Shown: positions 1 to 11,295 of the stretch, one piece after another
Layout of the letters: the number at the start of each line of letters is the position of its first letter
Numbering within the stretch: the first letter of the stretch is position 1
Source: Heracleum sosnowskyi
Lineage: Eukaryota > Streptophyta > Magnoliopsida > Apiales > Apiaceae
DNA: 64,000 nt
Reading direction: 5' to 3'
Assembly (NCBI GenBank): GCA_030848705.1
Contig: CM061236.1
Location: 137,631,970-137,695,969 of the forward strand
Notes under the pieces: generated by a model
Told to the model about the DNA's origin: nothing
Databases searched by the model: none
What the model saw: the letters and a program-made list of their open reading frames with translations, nothing else
Program-made: the position numbers and the translations under genes

Positions 1-1383
1 CCTTTCTCTTTTTTCCGTTTTCACTTCCCTCAACAGTGGGTTCATATTTCTTCATGCTTTTCTCGGCCTTGATATACTTTTCGGATGTATCTTGAAGCTT
101 CAACATACTTTCGGGTGGATGATTTACCAAGGATCTCTTGAAGTGATCATCAGTGGTTCCTTGTTGCAGGGCTATCATAGCTACTTTGTCCTCCAAGTCC
201 GGGACTTTCAGAGCCTCCCTAGTGAATCGATTTATGTATTCTCTCAAGGATTCATTATTTCCTTCTTGGATTCCTATAAGAGATGCAGAATTCTTTTCAT
301 GCACCCTTCCACTAACAAACTGATTGATAAACGCCTTGCTCAGTTCTTTAAAAGATCCAATAGAATTGGGAGGTAGACGGCTGTACCAACGCTGAGCCAT
401 GCCCGACAGGGTTTATGGAAACGCTCTGTATTTGACTACATCATTCGTGGGCTGTAACAACAGTGCATTAGAGAAAGTCCTCACATGATTCGCGGGGTCT
501 CCTGTTCCATCATAAGTTTTGATTGTTGGCATCTTAAATTTTCTGGATATGTTAGCTTTCATAATATCCTGAGTAAAAGACGGTGTAGGATCATCAGGAT
601 CTCCTAAGGGTAACAACACAGTAGGATCACCCTTTGGGGCTTCAGGCCTTCAGCCCTCTTGGTTCGTCTCGGTGCAGGATCTAAATTGATCACCGGGACT
701 CTTCCAGTTGCTTGGCTTTGTCCTTTTGCAGCCTCCTCTTCCGCCAGTACTTTCTTGAGCCTTACAGCCTCTGCCTCATGGGCCGCAATCTTTTCCTTAG
801 TGGTTTGGGGTTGTTCCCGATTTGTTTGGGAAGAACGTCTACTCCTTGGGGCAACATCCCTCTCTTCTCCAGTTGAATAATTTTCGTCCTCAGTATAGGG
901 ACCTGAGTAATCTTGAATCAAGGGGGTCTGTCGAGTCTGAGTTTGTTGATTTTGGGGTCCCAGACCTTGAACATAAGGAGGCACATATACTTCGTGGTAG
1001 GTTGGATTGATACCACTGTTGCCCACCGTAGGTCGAGGTGGAATACCATAGGTTGGCATCCCTAAAGTTTGAGTCGCGTATTGGGGAAGATCCGTGGTGT
1101 GAAGTTGTAGGCTACGTGGTGCATTCATGAGTAGTAGAGAGGTTGTGATTGGTTGCTGGAGAGTGGTCTCTTGTGGATTAGGTCCATGAACGACCATTTG
1201 CAGGGGATTCGTCCCTTCAACCGAAATTGGGATTTCTGGTCCTTGGGTAGTGGTAAGGGGGATACTCGCCCCTTGAGTGCCAGTAGTTTGCGGCGGTTGG
1301 CCTCCGCGAGTCTTCGTTTCAGGAGTAATAGGAAGTCCTTCAGAAATCTGAATTTCTCGAGTCGTTCTTCGTGTGTTTGTCAT
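1..1383 (-). pseudogene. gag: Ty3/gypsy gag, broken, 3' end outside window
   Basis: Capsid-type Gag of a minus-strand Ty3/gypsy element. The ATG at 1383 lies 23 bp after the primer-binding site. About 245 residues of a Pro/Thr/Gln-rich N-terminal region lead into the retrotransposon Gag core, where I read RKFKMPTIKTYDGTGDP and, further on, WYSRLPPNSIGSFKELSKAF followed by a REYINRFTREAL-like stretch. Two lesions are visible. A frameshift near 645-655 separates the N-terminal frame (open down to 604) from the core frame (open from 619). An in-frame TAA at 413-415 then interrupts the core, after which the frame stays open to the window edge. The element is therefore unable to make full-length Gag. 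Family assignment rests on the Gag core and the primer site; no reverse transcriptase is in view to settle the lineage. Confidence 0.85.
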
Positions 1384-1405
1384 GGTTGATGTTGTCTTCC
1401 CATAC

Positions 1406-1414
1406 ACGGCGCCA
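1406..1414 (-). other. Primer-binding site of the Ty3/gypsy element
   Basis: On the minus strand TGGCGCCGT follows the LTR end CATAACA after two bases. These nine bases are what is expected for complementarity to the 3' end of plant tRNA-Asp, a primer used by several gypsy lineages. Further match breaks down after nine bases. Confidence 0.65.
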
Positions 1415-1694
1415 AATGTTATGGAATAAAAACTAGGGTGTATTTAATACATATATTTATTGCTAGGGTTTGGGAGCTTCGAGCTTTAATGGCTGCTCTT
1501 GTTATCGGGGACTAACTCGGTCCTAGCAAGATGCATACGTATCTCTAGTGTTTAAAGAATCAAGTCAATAAAACGTAGTTCTTGGTGTTGCCCTCGGGGC
1601 TATGGTGGCAAGGGCACACCAAGGACGTAGTGACTTGTATGTCCTTATTCGAGGATGAAGTCTAAAACGTAGTTTTGAGATGAGGGGTCAGACC

Positions 1695-1704
1695 CTTTAT
1701 ATAG
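1695..1704 (-). promoter_or_regulatory. TATA box of the gypsy LTR
   Basis: The minus strand reads CTATATAAAG. It lies directly downstream of the 48-bp repeat array in the U3 region, as expected for the LTR core promoter. Confidence 0.55.
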
Positions 1705-1719
1705 GCGTTTAGAAGCCTA

Positions 1720-1919
1720 GTGGATAAGTATTGATTTCCTTGAAGGATAAATCTTATCCTTGACGGTGGATAAGTATTATCACTTCCTTGAAGGATAAGT
1801 CTTATCCTTGACGGTGGATAAGTATTATCACTTCCTTGAAAGATAAGTCTTATCCTTGCCGGTGGATAAGTATTATCACTTCCTTGAAGGATAAGTCTTA
1901 TCATTGACGGTGGATAAGG
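1720..1919 (-). repeat. 48-bp tandem repeats in LTR U3
   Basis: Four copies start at 1720, 1766, 1814 and 1862, with a partial fifth at 1910; the period is 48 bp (the first copy is 46 bp). Each unit contains the perfect inverted repeat AAGGATAAG/CTTATCCTT plus a further GGATAAG. GATAAG is the plant I-box core, so an enhancer-like role is plausible but inferred. Confidence 0.85.
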
Positions 1920-1966
1920 ATTAATTCTAGATCCTTCCTTGTAGGAGTTGTTTCCATATCATAACA

Positions 1967-2265
1967 GACATGTATTGAAACAAGCCCACTTGTATTAGAA
2001 CAAGCCTGTATTGGACGTCTCCTAATACAGGTTGTACTTCTAGCCCAAATATTAATTACGAAATTAATATTTAATTAGAATTTCGGGCCTTATTAATGAG
2101 CCTTATTTATGGACCAACTAGGTTTAATTAATGCAATATTAATTATGTCTTTAGGTTTATTTTTAACCCATATCAATAATAGCATGAGATATATGACAGG
2201 TAAGCGTATATGGTCATATATTATCATAAATTTACATAAATATAAGTATTTATATGTATACATAC

Positions 2266-2299
<34 letters not shown>

Positions 2300-2390
2300 T
2301 CACGTAAATGTTGTATGTATGTATAAGTATGCATATTAATTTACAGCATTTAATAATATGTAATAAATATATATGTATAAGTATTCATAT
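1967..2390. other. AT-rich intergenic DNA with TA microsatellite
   Basis: No gene is seen. A CCTGTATT/AATACAGG inverted pair lies near 2007-2030, and a (TA)n run preceded by GTGTG occupies about 2266-2300. Confidence 0.6.
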
Positions 2391-2890
2391 TAATTTTGTA
2401 GTATTTAATAATATGTAATAAATTTATTGATGTTAAAAGACCAAAATAACCCTAAAAATGTATAGTATAAGGAAGGGTAAAATGGTCCATTAGATTTAAA
2501 TTGCTTACACCAAACCCCTTGTTGTAGTATTAAATATATAATAGATAATAGATGTATGGTATATATGTGTTTATGTATGTGTGTAGGTTTGTATGAATAT
2601 GTGTGTGTAGGTATGTATGTATGTATGGATGCATGTATATTAATTTTGTAGCATTCAATAATATGCATTAAATATACCAATGTTTAAAGGCCAAAATAAC
2701 CCTGAAAAGATATAATAGAAATGAGGGTAAAATGGTCCAAAGAAATTAAATTGCTAAGCTAAACCGCTTTGTTGCTGTATTAGATATATAATAATAATAG
2801 AATTTACAATATAAAATGGAGCTCATTAGATATCTTATCAGGAAACGATCATGAAGCCCATATCCGTAATGTTATAGCGTGTCAGCCCAA
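2391..2890. repeat. 250-bp direct duplication, two diverged copies
   Basis: The landmark CCAAAATAACCCT occurs at 2441 and 2691, exactly 250 bp apart. Around each copy the order is the same: TTAATTTTGTAG, AATAATATG, the landmark, GGGTAAAATGGTCC, and a TTGCT...CCNCTTTGTTG segment. A third partial start lies near 2337. The first copy ends in a GTAT-rich simple repeat (about 2560-2640). Origin is unknown. Confidence 0.7.
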
Positions 2891-4127
2891 GCTTCCTTTG
2901 AGCCCAATACGAAGCTCACACAGGCTTTACAGTTTCCAGCAAGCCTTTATCCTTATGTCTGAGCCTAGTGCACTTGCCAAAAGAAACTATAAAAGATGGA
3001 AGAGCAACTATGAGCAAGTTACCTGAAATGAAAATATAATTTATCAGGATACCAGTTCAGTGAAGAATGACAGAACTTTGTAAGGTAACTACTTGCACAT
3101 ATTATACGAGGAATCGCCGATATTTCTGCTGCATATATTGTTTTTACTACTAGCATTCTAGACTGATAACAAATTAAATAAACCTTTGTAAGGTAGTTTC
3201 TGCAGATTAGAGGTCCTGAATCAAATAAAATAGCCCGACAGTAGTTGCATAAATGTAATAATTTAATACTCCCAATCTATGCAAAAAGACTTTTGTTCCT
3301 GCATATTCTGGGGAAAGCATTTGGTGTAGAATTCCCACCCACATTTTACTCCAATATTAGAATATAAACAACTTACCAATATTTCAGATCTATATATGCA
3401 ATGAATGTGAAATTTTACCAATCTTATGAAAAATAAATGTATAACAATTAACAAATTTATGAAGCAGTTCACTATCTAGGAGGACTAAGTCACTAGTAAT
3501 TGATACATTTTACTTCCAAAACGAATGAGCCAGTTTTGTTCGATGAAGGTATTTGAAAATATTAATGTTTGTGATTTTTTATTTTGTATAAAATTGTAAA
3601 CCTTATACTTTTAATAAAAAAAAAATCTTTTACCGACCACATTGAGTGTATATATATGTAGAAAAGTAACACATAAAATGACTCCAGGAATTAATTATAA
3701 TATAAAATACATAGATTCCTCAAATAAAAGCATCAAAAAGTGAACAAACGGATTATGAAACTTGGCAAGACTTTGAAGAAGACTAATCTAGCATGACCGA
3801 ATATTTATAAAAATAGGTACGTCAAGTCGAATTAACCACTAAAATGCACTTGAAATACTACAAGACCTACCTCGATAATATGCTCACTGGACTTGAAATT
3901 GACAAGAAGGTTCTCAGACAGTACACCTCTCTTCAAAAATAGCATTGACCCCTAAACCCTATCCTTACACCGGAAGTCACATGTTATACAGCACAACCTC
4001 CGATAATTTTTGTTGTTTAAAACAAACAAAATATTTAATACCCTACTAAACTCTGATAATTATCTATCAGTCAGATATTTTGCCAGCCAGACTTAACATC
4101 AACATCATCATATTTCAAATATATCAA
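2891..4127. other. Intergenic, probable 3' flank of the trihelix-kinase gene
   Basis: No supportable coding region or repeat was found on either strand. The part next to 4127 should include the 3' UTR of the minus-strand gene, but I cannot place a poly(A) site. Confidence 0.5.
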
Positions 4128-7100
4128 TCAAACGTTGTACTCTGGTGGCATTGAAGAGTGTAACTGCAACAGGTGGTGGTAGCAGTCCGCCGCCGTTGGA
4201 CGTTGCTCGGGGTTCGGGTCCAAACACCTGTTCTGCAATTCTCTCAGTTGCTTTGGTATACTCACCACTCCACTGCTCTTTACTAACATCCCTACTCCCC
4301 ATACATCTACTTTCACTCCATGCATTCCCCTTCCCATCTCCGGCGCATGCTTCCCACTCGCCGCTGCATGTGGGTATATCTGCGGTGCTCCCACCGCCTC
4401 TTCAAAACCTGTTAAGAACCACTCCATCTTGTTGTTATCTCTTGAGCTTCTTGTCATTACCACTTTGTCCCACTCTAAGTTTCGGTGCATGAAAGATAGG
4501 TCATGTAGTGCAACTAATGCTTCTGTCACGCTTTTGAGAGCTTCGATAAGTTGATTTATGTTTCTTGGCTTAAATTTGCAGCCTCTTGGTTTGAATGTGA
4601 GTGCCAAGTCTTTCTCCGAAACTCCGAAAATAATTTCGGAATGGGGAATTCTTTGATCGAGAAAATCGTATATTTCTTTCACTGCATACCATTTTCTCTT
4701 GTTTGAGAAATACTTGGTAACTGTATTTGGTGTCATTTCGACAATATTTCCATTACCCGAGTCGATTCTTTCGAAATCACTGTAAGGAAAAAGCTTCGGA
4801 CTGTTTCCAACTTTGTTAATGCAAATTAAGCATCTTTCAGCTAACAAAGGCAGCAATCCAGCAATTCTCCAACATGGGATTAGGGCTTTTAGTCTTTCAG
4901 CTGGGGTTGACAAGTCTAGAGTGCAAAGATCTGTTCGGATAATATTACTATCTTGTGATTGGCTAAATGCACAGAAAGTAACAGTGTAGCCAACTGCGTA
5001 GTAGCCTAGTACGTAAGGAAGGTCCATGTAAGTCCAAGAAAGCTTTCCAACAATTGAATTAGATGGATCAGCATGACCTTCCCTTACTTGATCAGTCTCC
5101 TCTCCTCTCCACAAACAGAAATTTCTCACGAAAGCTGTAAGATTAGGCCATTGATCTTGGATTGTATCATCAGCAGCTGAATGCGAAGATGGTTTTCGAA
5201 GAAATACCATATCTAGAGAACAGAATTTGGAAATTAGGCGGTTGATGCAATCATCCCAGAGGCCAATAAAAGATTCTCTACTTGTGGCAGTGAGACTAGG
5301 GTTTGATCGAATAATTGGGCTTACAATTTCATATACAATAGCTCTACAATCCAATAGTTCACTGGAGGTGGTGAAGAAGAGTTCTTTCCCTTGAGGCAAG
5401 TCTCTGTATACATCTTTTCGCAACGGAAAGCGTAGCTCTTCCGCAGGTGGATCTTGCAAGTGCCACGACAGCTCAACCAAACTGGGTAGTGTTGGTGGTG
5501 GAATTTTCAGACATCCTAAATAATAATCTGTTGGATCTTGAAATTCCCATGCAGAAATAGCTGCATTCATAAAAAAACATATGCAAATCATGGAACAGAT
5601 ACATTGTTCAAAAACCAACATTGAGAATAATTCTAATTTAGGCATCAGAATATAAATAATATAAACAGTACCAGCAGAGCAAATACTCCTATATAGTATG
5701 TCACAAATCAAATGTACTTTAGAGTAAAATAAGAATTTCTAACCAAGTTCGACATTCGATTCTGCAGTTAGTTTAATTCAACAAATAAATAACTTTATAA
5801 TCAATACTACTGTAACTTATTAGTATAATAATACTCCTATCTACATCATAGACTACCATATAAAAGCTTCTGCAAGTAGATTTAAAAAAAAAAACAGTAT
5901 AAAGATTCTCACATTGCTGTATATATTTTATTTTATATGATGAAAAAGTTAGACTTACATCTGATAGAAGGTTCTGTAGATGGAAGCTGGATCCTGTCGT
6001 GGAAACCTGGGTTGTATATAAAAGACACCCTTAATTGATATATTTATATATTTAGGTATCATATTAATATTTAATAAAATCAAAGGGAGAGTACAACTTT
6101 GTGCATACATTTATTTATTCAGTTGGCTAGCATAATTAATAATTCCAATTTACAAAAGACAACAAAATGGCATTAAGTAATATTAAATGTAAATATACCA
6201 GAAAAGGGAGCAGGAGGTGGAGCAGAGGAGGAGGAAGAGTTTCTTCTGCCAAAGACTTTAATTTGTTGACCAGAAAGAAACTTATCAACAGAGAATCCTT
6301 TGAGAGGAGTAGAATCTTCAAATGTTTCTAAAGTACATGCCACCATTGATTCATCTAAAAATGTTAACTCATCTGCATTCAAGAAACTTAATCCTTGTAG
6401 CTTCACTCTCCCTCTGTGATGCTCATCTTCCTCCCCCCATAAATTCACCGATTCTTCCCATATCATTCTCACTTTCCCTATCCTTTTTAATTCTCGATAC
6501 GCCCCTCCCATTACATCCGTTGAGCTACTTGTATCATACCCTAGCATACCCCCTCTTCCTCCTTGACCATATGCTTCTCCGCCACTTGTCAGCCCTAATT
6601 GTTTAGCCCTTGCTGTACAAAAAAAATTATTTGAACTTTTACAGTAACAAACACAATTTACTAACAAATTACAGATTAAGTAAATTGACATTCAGATTTG
6701 ATCTATTATTGAATTTTAAGGTATAGTGATTAATTAGTACCGGTAAGAGGGATATCATGATCGTCGCGAAAAATGGGAGGGGGAGGCAAGGATCTAATAG
6801 GCATGTGAGATGGGTGAGGATCATCGAAAGCACCAGGTCTAGTACTGGAAATGAGTGTTCTCATTCTAGAACCCATAAACTGGGATAATTCTTCGTAAAC
6901 TTCTTCGTCGAAAGTAGCAGGCAAATTATAATGTCTTCTTTCAGTTGGGGAAAGCCTGAAGTAACTCCTGCCTGTTTGATCCCTACCTCCGAATCTCTCC
7001 CACTTGTAAACTTTTCTATAGTCACCTAACATGTTATCCCATTTTGTACCTGCTTGCTTTGCATCTCTATTCACACCATGGCTCATTAAATAATCCGACA

Positions 7101-7899
7101 CTTGTTGATCTTTTTCAGCCCTAGTCTTTGTTCCTGATCTCCCTCCTGCTTGACTTGATCCCCCAACCTGTTGTGGAGTTGTTTTCGATCCACCCTCGTA
7201 TTGAATCCTCCAAGCCCTAGCTAACCAAAGCGCCTCGTTAGGTTTCCATGGAGGGCTTACAATTTTCCCTTTTCTCATATGCAAGTGTTGCTGCTGCTGC
7301 TCATCTAGTTGTTGTTGATCTCCACTAGCTTCTGATATATTCGTACACTCTTGCCCAGCTGAGGCCGCGGAGCCAGATAGAGAAGGGTGAGAAGGCGAGG
7401 ATGCCGCGGTGTCGGAAGATGAAGCTGCTGCTGCTGGTGCTGCTGTGGTGGCAGCAAGTTGATTTGATGGTGCTGAAGGTGAAGGAGTAGACTCATTACT
7501 GAGCACCACGGGAGTTATTTGTTGATAAGGAAGGATTTGTTTCTGTGATGGAGATGGAGAAGGCAAGAGCTTCCACTGTCCTGCAGAAGTATATCTTGGT
7601 CTCTTTGGATTTGTAGTGATCAATATACCAGTACTAGTAGTATTAGAAGTAGGATCAAAAATCTGGTTTTGATCAAATGGAGTTGGAATATTTGTGTAAA
7701 GAGGAGGGGGAGGAGAGAGAAAGGATGAACTAGTAACTCCAACTAAATGATGATGTGGAATGGAATCAGTGCTTGAATCTTGAACTGGTGGTGTTTGCTG
7801 GGGATGAGTGGGAGGAGAAGGCGATGTTGTGGAGTTAGTCAAATGTTGTTTTTGTTGTTGTTGGAGTTTCTTTGTGTCTCCTCCTTTGGTATCACCCAT
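4128..7899 (-). CDS. Trihelix DNA-binding protein with C-terminal kinase-like (pseudokinase) domain
   Basis: Four exons join in frame into 1018 codons: 7899-6741, 6612-6199, 6006-5959, 5560-4128. All introns are GT-AG (128, 192 and 398 bp). The 48-bp third exon is the one acceptor choice I found that links the flanking frames. The start is the first ATG (7897-7899); the frame is open upstream but without ATG. Residues 1-205 are low complexity (Gln, Pro, Ser, Ala). Residues 217-339 fit a trihelix/Myb-SANT-like domain with Trp at 218, 230, 287 and 300 and a KQAGTKWDNMLGDYRKVYKW core. Residues about 800-1010 resemble a protein kinase: HRN at 899-901 where HRD is expected, GFE at 925-927 where DFG is expected, an intact APE at 946-948, DVWG at 959-962 and a subdomain XI Arg at 994. 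With both catalytic Asp residues replaced, phosphotransfer is doubtful. It probably acts in the nucleus through its DNA-binding domain. The middle (541-800) is not recognised. Two separate genes are an alternative, but the phase-consistent splicing argues against it. Confidence 0.8.
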
Positions 7900-8051
7900 T
7901 TCTGGAAGAATGGATATGGATGGATGGGCCAATATACAACTTATCGATTTGACACACTTGATTTTTTTAAACCCTAGCTAGCCTTCACTATACTTCACCA
8001 ACAACAAGAGTAAAGAATTTACCAACTCTAGGCCTAGGTTCCTTCGTTTCA

Positions 8052-8058
8052 TTTTATA
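8052..8058 (-). promoter_or_regulatory. Candidate TATA box of the trihelix-kinase gene
   Basis: The minus strand reads GGGTATAAAATGAAACG about 155 bp upstream of the ATG at 7899. That spacing would give a 5' UTR of roughly 120 nt. No transcript evidence is available. Confidence 0.4.
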
Positions 8059-8173
8059 CCCATTTTCTTTTGCTTGTTTACGTTGTTAGTGCATTGTATG
8101 GTCCTCAATGTTTTCTCATTGCATAGTACTCTATCGTAATTTTACTAATCATTTATTAAATTTAAATCAAATG

Positions 8174-8348
8174 TACTTCCTCCGTTAAAAGAAATGCACT
8201 CAATTTGTGGATCCCATGCATTTATAGTAAAAAAGAAATTAACATTTTAAAAATATAAAGAAACGGGAATTAAAAAATGTAAAAAAAAGAGAGATTGTGA
8301 TAATATTATATTAGTAAGAAAATAATGTACAAGGAAAGCAACGGAGTA
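8174..8348. mobile_element. Stowaway-like MITE (Tc1/mariner type)
   Basis: The segment starts TA-CTTCCTCCGTT and ends AACGGAG-TA, giving the CTCCGTT terminal repeat and TA target duplication typical of plant Stowaway MITEs. It is 175 bp, AT-rich and has no ORF. The terminal repeats match imperfectly, so it is an old copy. It lies about 115 bp upstream of the candidate TATA box. Confidence 0.6.
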
Positions 8349-9881
8349 ATTGGTTTGGGCTTGGACATGAAAATCGAAAGCAAAGGCCAAGAAAAACAAA
8401 AGAAAAAAGGCAATAGGCAGAAAAAAGACGAGAAATGAGCTGGTGCAATCTGTGATTAGGACGTCTCAGTTAAGCAAGGTTGTATTAATATGGGTGTGCT
8501 ACCACTTTATTACCCACTTTATAGCAGAAGTATAATAATGATTGTTCTGAACAACGCGGCTCTAAAATTTATTACTTTTTCTAACATTCATTCATTCATA
8601 TCCTTATTTATTTTAGAGAAAAATGCCCTTCCCCCTTTTAATGTTTTTGGATTTTTATGTTTGTATGTTGCAACCAACAGAGACAGTGCCACTGTTCAAC
8701 ATTGTGTTTTTGGGAATTTATACATACATTTGAGTTTGTAAAGTCTACATGTATGTATTTTCCTCTTCTCTTTATTATCTCTCTTCTGAACATGAACAGA
8801 AGAAGAGAAATATTATGTAGCAGGGAGGAGGCAGGCATGCAGATTTGTTCAGAGAAGAAGAAGTTGTTGTTGCGCAGCTGCAGAGCTTTTTAGCCTGTTC
8901 TGTTTTGTTTTCCCCCCCTTTTTCCTTCCACCTTAATATCTCCATTCATTCATATCCAGATCCAGCCAGTTGTATTCTCCAGTTGTACCTCGCGTGGAGT
9001 TCGTTATCCTCCCTCCTTTCATTAATATATATGGAACCCTCTACAACCCACATCTTTTTACTCCTCATAAATTTGCATGCTTCTGATCATATACAAACAC
9101 ATTATTCCGATGTTAAGATGTACGCAGCCTTATTGCAACTTCGTAAATAAATTTGACTGTATTACTTAAAAATGAAGAGTGTATATTAGTGGATTGGACC
9201 TTTCCATAAGTGCTAAGTGGGCATTGGACCTGCTAAAACAACACACACATAAGGTATAAGGCTGCATAATAAGCAAGTAAAGTATGGACCAAACTCAACT
9301 TTTTTGTTTGTTTTGAGTATTTCAATGGTCGGTCACAAGGTCCCTTAAATTTCTCAAATCGTTGCAAAGAGGAGACACTGAATGACAATTGAATGGCATC
9401 TAGATACACTCTACCAATACACACACTGATTACATGTATGCATGTGTAGATACCATCTACAAACTAGCTCAGCTGGAGACTCTACATCTACTTACTAGCC
9501 TATTTTTTATAGCACGGCGCCTTTTCCGACTTTTTCATGTCATCTCTCTCTATACTCCCCATGTTTATGGCAGTGTAGTACAAATTTGTGAGAAGGATCT
9601 GCAGTACATTTATTAACGCATCACACATATACGTTAGATAATAGAGTTACTGCCTGTATTTGACTTAATGTAAGGTGCATTTTTGGACACTTGGAAAATT
9701 AATGCTGGCTCTAAACAGACCACGCATGTACTTAATGTGTTTCTGTACTGTTCTGTTTGAATGATCCTGAGTAGTGAGTACACAAAGATTACTCCTAGAT
9801 TCTTAGGATTTATAGAAGAGACACTTGAGCATCTCAGTTGTACTAATACATTTAGCTAATGGAAAGATGCTGTATTACATG
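8349..9881. other. Intergenic region without a recognisable gene
   Basis: Only short ORFs without recognisable domains occur. A purine-rich tract lies at about 8775-8870. The interval should contain the distal promoter of the minus-strand trihelix gene. Confidence 0.5.
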
Positions 9882-10307
9882 CATACGTATAGAGGTCGCT
9901 AAACGGGCGGTCAGGCGAGCTGCACCGGTTTTCCGGCGAATCGAGTTGGTCAAGAATGAACACGGGATCGACACGTTCTCGGTGGCGAGCCATGCCTGGC
10001 CATGCCGTGCTCAAGAATGGCTAGCTCGTGCACGGTTACGCGGATTGACGGGCGACGCGGTTTAAATATATATATATTTTTAATTTTAATTCGATACAAT
10101 ATTGTTTGAAATTATAAGAATTTTTTTGAGATAAAAGAGGACAGTACCTCTATAAATTTTATTAATTAAAAAAATATTTTACAAATAATTTAAGAGGACT
10201 CCTCTCTAAAAAAATGGAATAAACTGCATTAACATATTAAAATAAATACAAACCAAAAATTGAGCATACCATCAAAATATAAACCGATTAAATTTAAAAT
10301 ATAAGAA

Positions 10308-10520
10308 AACGAATGTTTTTAAAAACATAAAAACCGAATATTTTTAAAAACATAAAAACTGAATATTTTTAAAAACATAACAACTGAATATTTTTAAAAA
10401 CATAAAAAAAAGTCCGAATGTTTTTAAAAACATAAAAACTGAATTTTTTTAAAATATAAAAAATGAATGTTTTTAAAAACATAAAATCCGAATGTTTTTA
10501 AAAACCAAATATTTAAAAAT
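10308..10520. repeat. AT-rich short tandem repeats inside hAT1
   Basis: About seven units of roughly 29-31 bp share TTTTTAAAAACATAAAA, each preceded by a CCGAATG or CTGAATA variant. The core TTTTTAAAAA is self-complementary. Confidence 0.7.
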
Positions 10521-10538
10521 ATCGAATAAAACAAAAAA

Positions 10539-10667
10539 CTAAATCAAAAACGCAATAATAATGAAATTAAATACGAGATTAATACCGGCTTCTACGGATC
10601 GAGGTGGTCGCATCGAGGTTGCGTGGGTTGAAACTTGAGATGATATGGTGCCCCTTCCTTCTTCCAT
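10539..10667 (-). other. Possible remnant first exon of hAT1
   Basis: On the minus strand a TATA-like CTATAAATAC (about 10929-10938) is followed by a long CT-rich leader and then an ATG at 10667 that opens a 42-codon frame. The frame passes a GCCG|GTATTA donor-like site before its stop at 10539. This looks like a promoter, leader and first exon kept in an internally deleted transposon. No transposase similarity is visible, so this is speculative. Confidence 0.25.
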
Positions 10668-11035
10668 TTTCTTTTAAAGACTCGTCGGAATTTTTTTAAA
10701 GCCCCGCCGGAGTTTTTTGAACCTTGAGCTTCGTCACACTTTTTTGAACCATGAGCTTTGCAGTGACTAGTGAGGGAGAAAAAACAGTTGCAGACTTGCA
10801 GTGAGACTAAGAGAGAGAGACATAGAGTAGAGCAGTAAAAAAGAGAGTAGAGACGAGATAGTGAGACAGTGATAAAGAGAGAAAACGATAGAGTAGAGTG
10901 CGAGAGTGGGTGTGAGAGAGAGGAACAGTATTTATAGAGGAGAATTCATGAACGTTGGAGCTGCGGCCTGCAGGAAACGACTGTTGCAACTTGCAGGCGA
11001 GCCGGGTTCAAGGGTTAGACGGGTCGGGTCGTGCA

Positions 11036-11295
11036 TGTTGGGTTTTATATTGAATTATTCGTTTGAAGTATATAACATTGTTAATTTTATTGAGAATCTT
11101 GATTGCATATTATTACATTGTCTGTTTATTATATATTATGGATAATCTAGTATCAAATGGGATAACAAAAGAATAGATTATCAGTGTCTGTATATAATAT
11201 AATAAAGGTTCACATTCTAAGTGGTATTAGACAAACCACTGGAATGACTGAAATATTATTTGGGAATAGTTTATCTTGACTATTGAATAATACTT
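11036..11295 (+). repeat. 5' LTR of copia A, truncated by element B
   Basis: Aligns to the start of the LTR at 42908 over about 260 bp at roughly 90% identity by eye. It is broken at 11296 by the terminus of element B; TACTT (11291-11295) would be B's left target duplication. Confidence 0.85.

Larger units (their letters stand above)
1417..1966 (-). repeat. 5' LTR of the minus-strand Ty3/gypsy element
   Basis: A 550-bp LTR. Read on the minus strand it starts TGTTATGATATGG and ends CCATAACA, so the termini form the inverted repeat TGTTATG/CATAACA. It is followed by the primer-binding site and gag in the correct order. The U3 part holds four 48-bp tandem repeats and a TATA box. The partner LTR is outside the window, so the target-site duplication cannot be tested. 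Confidence 0.85.

Noticed and set aside
92..376. Plus-strand ORF at the left edge
   Set aside because: Antisense shadow; the minus strand encodes the gypsy Gag core there.
1662..1904. Minus-strand ORF with repeated RLILQGSDNTYPP
   Set aside because: It is the 48-bp U3 repeat read in frame.
2109..2339. 76-codon ORF with YIYIYIYI
   Set aside because: Driven by the TA/GT microsatellite.
8845..9150. 101-codon ORF upstream of the trihelix gene
   Set aside because: No domain, low-complexity leader-like composition, no neighbouring gene signals.
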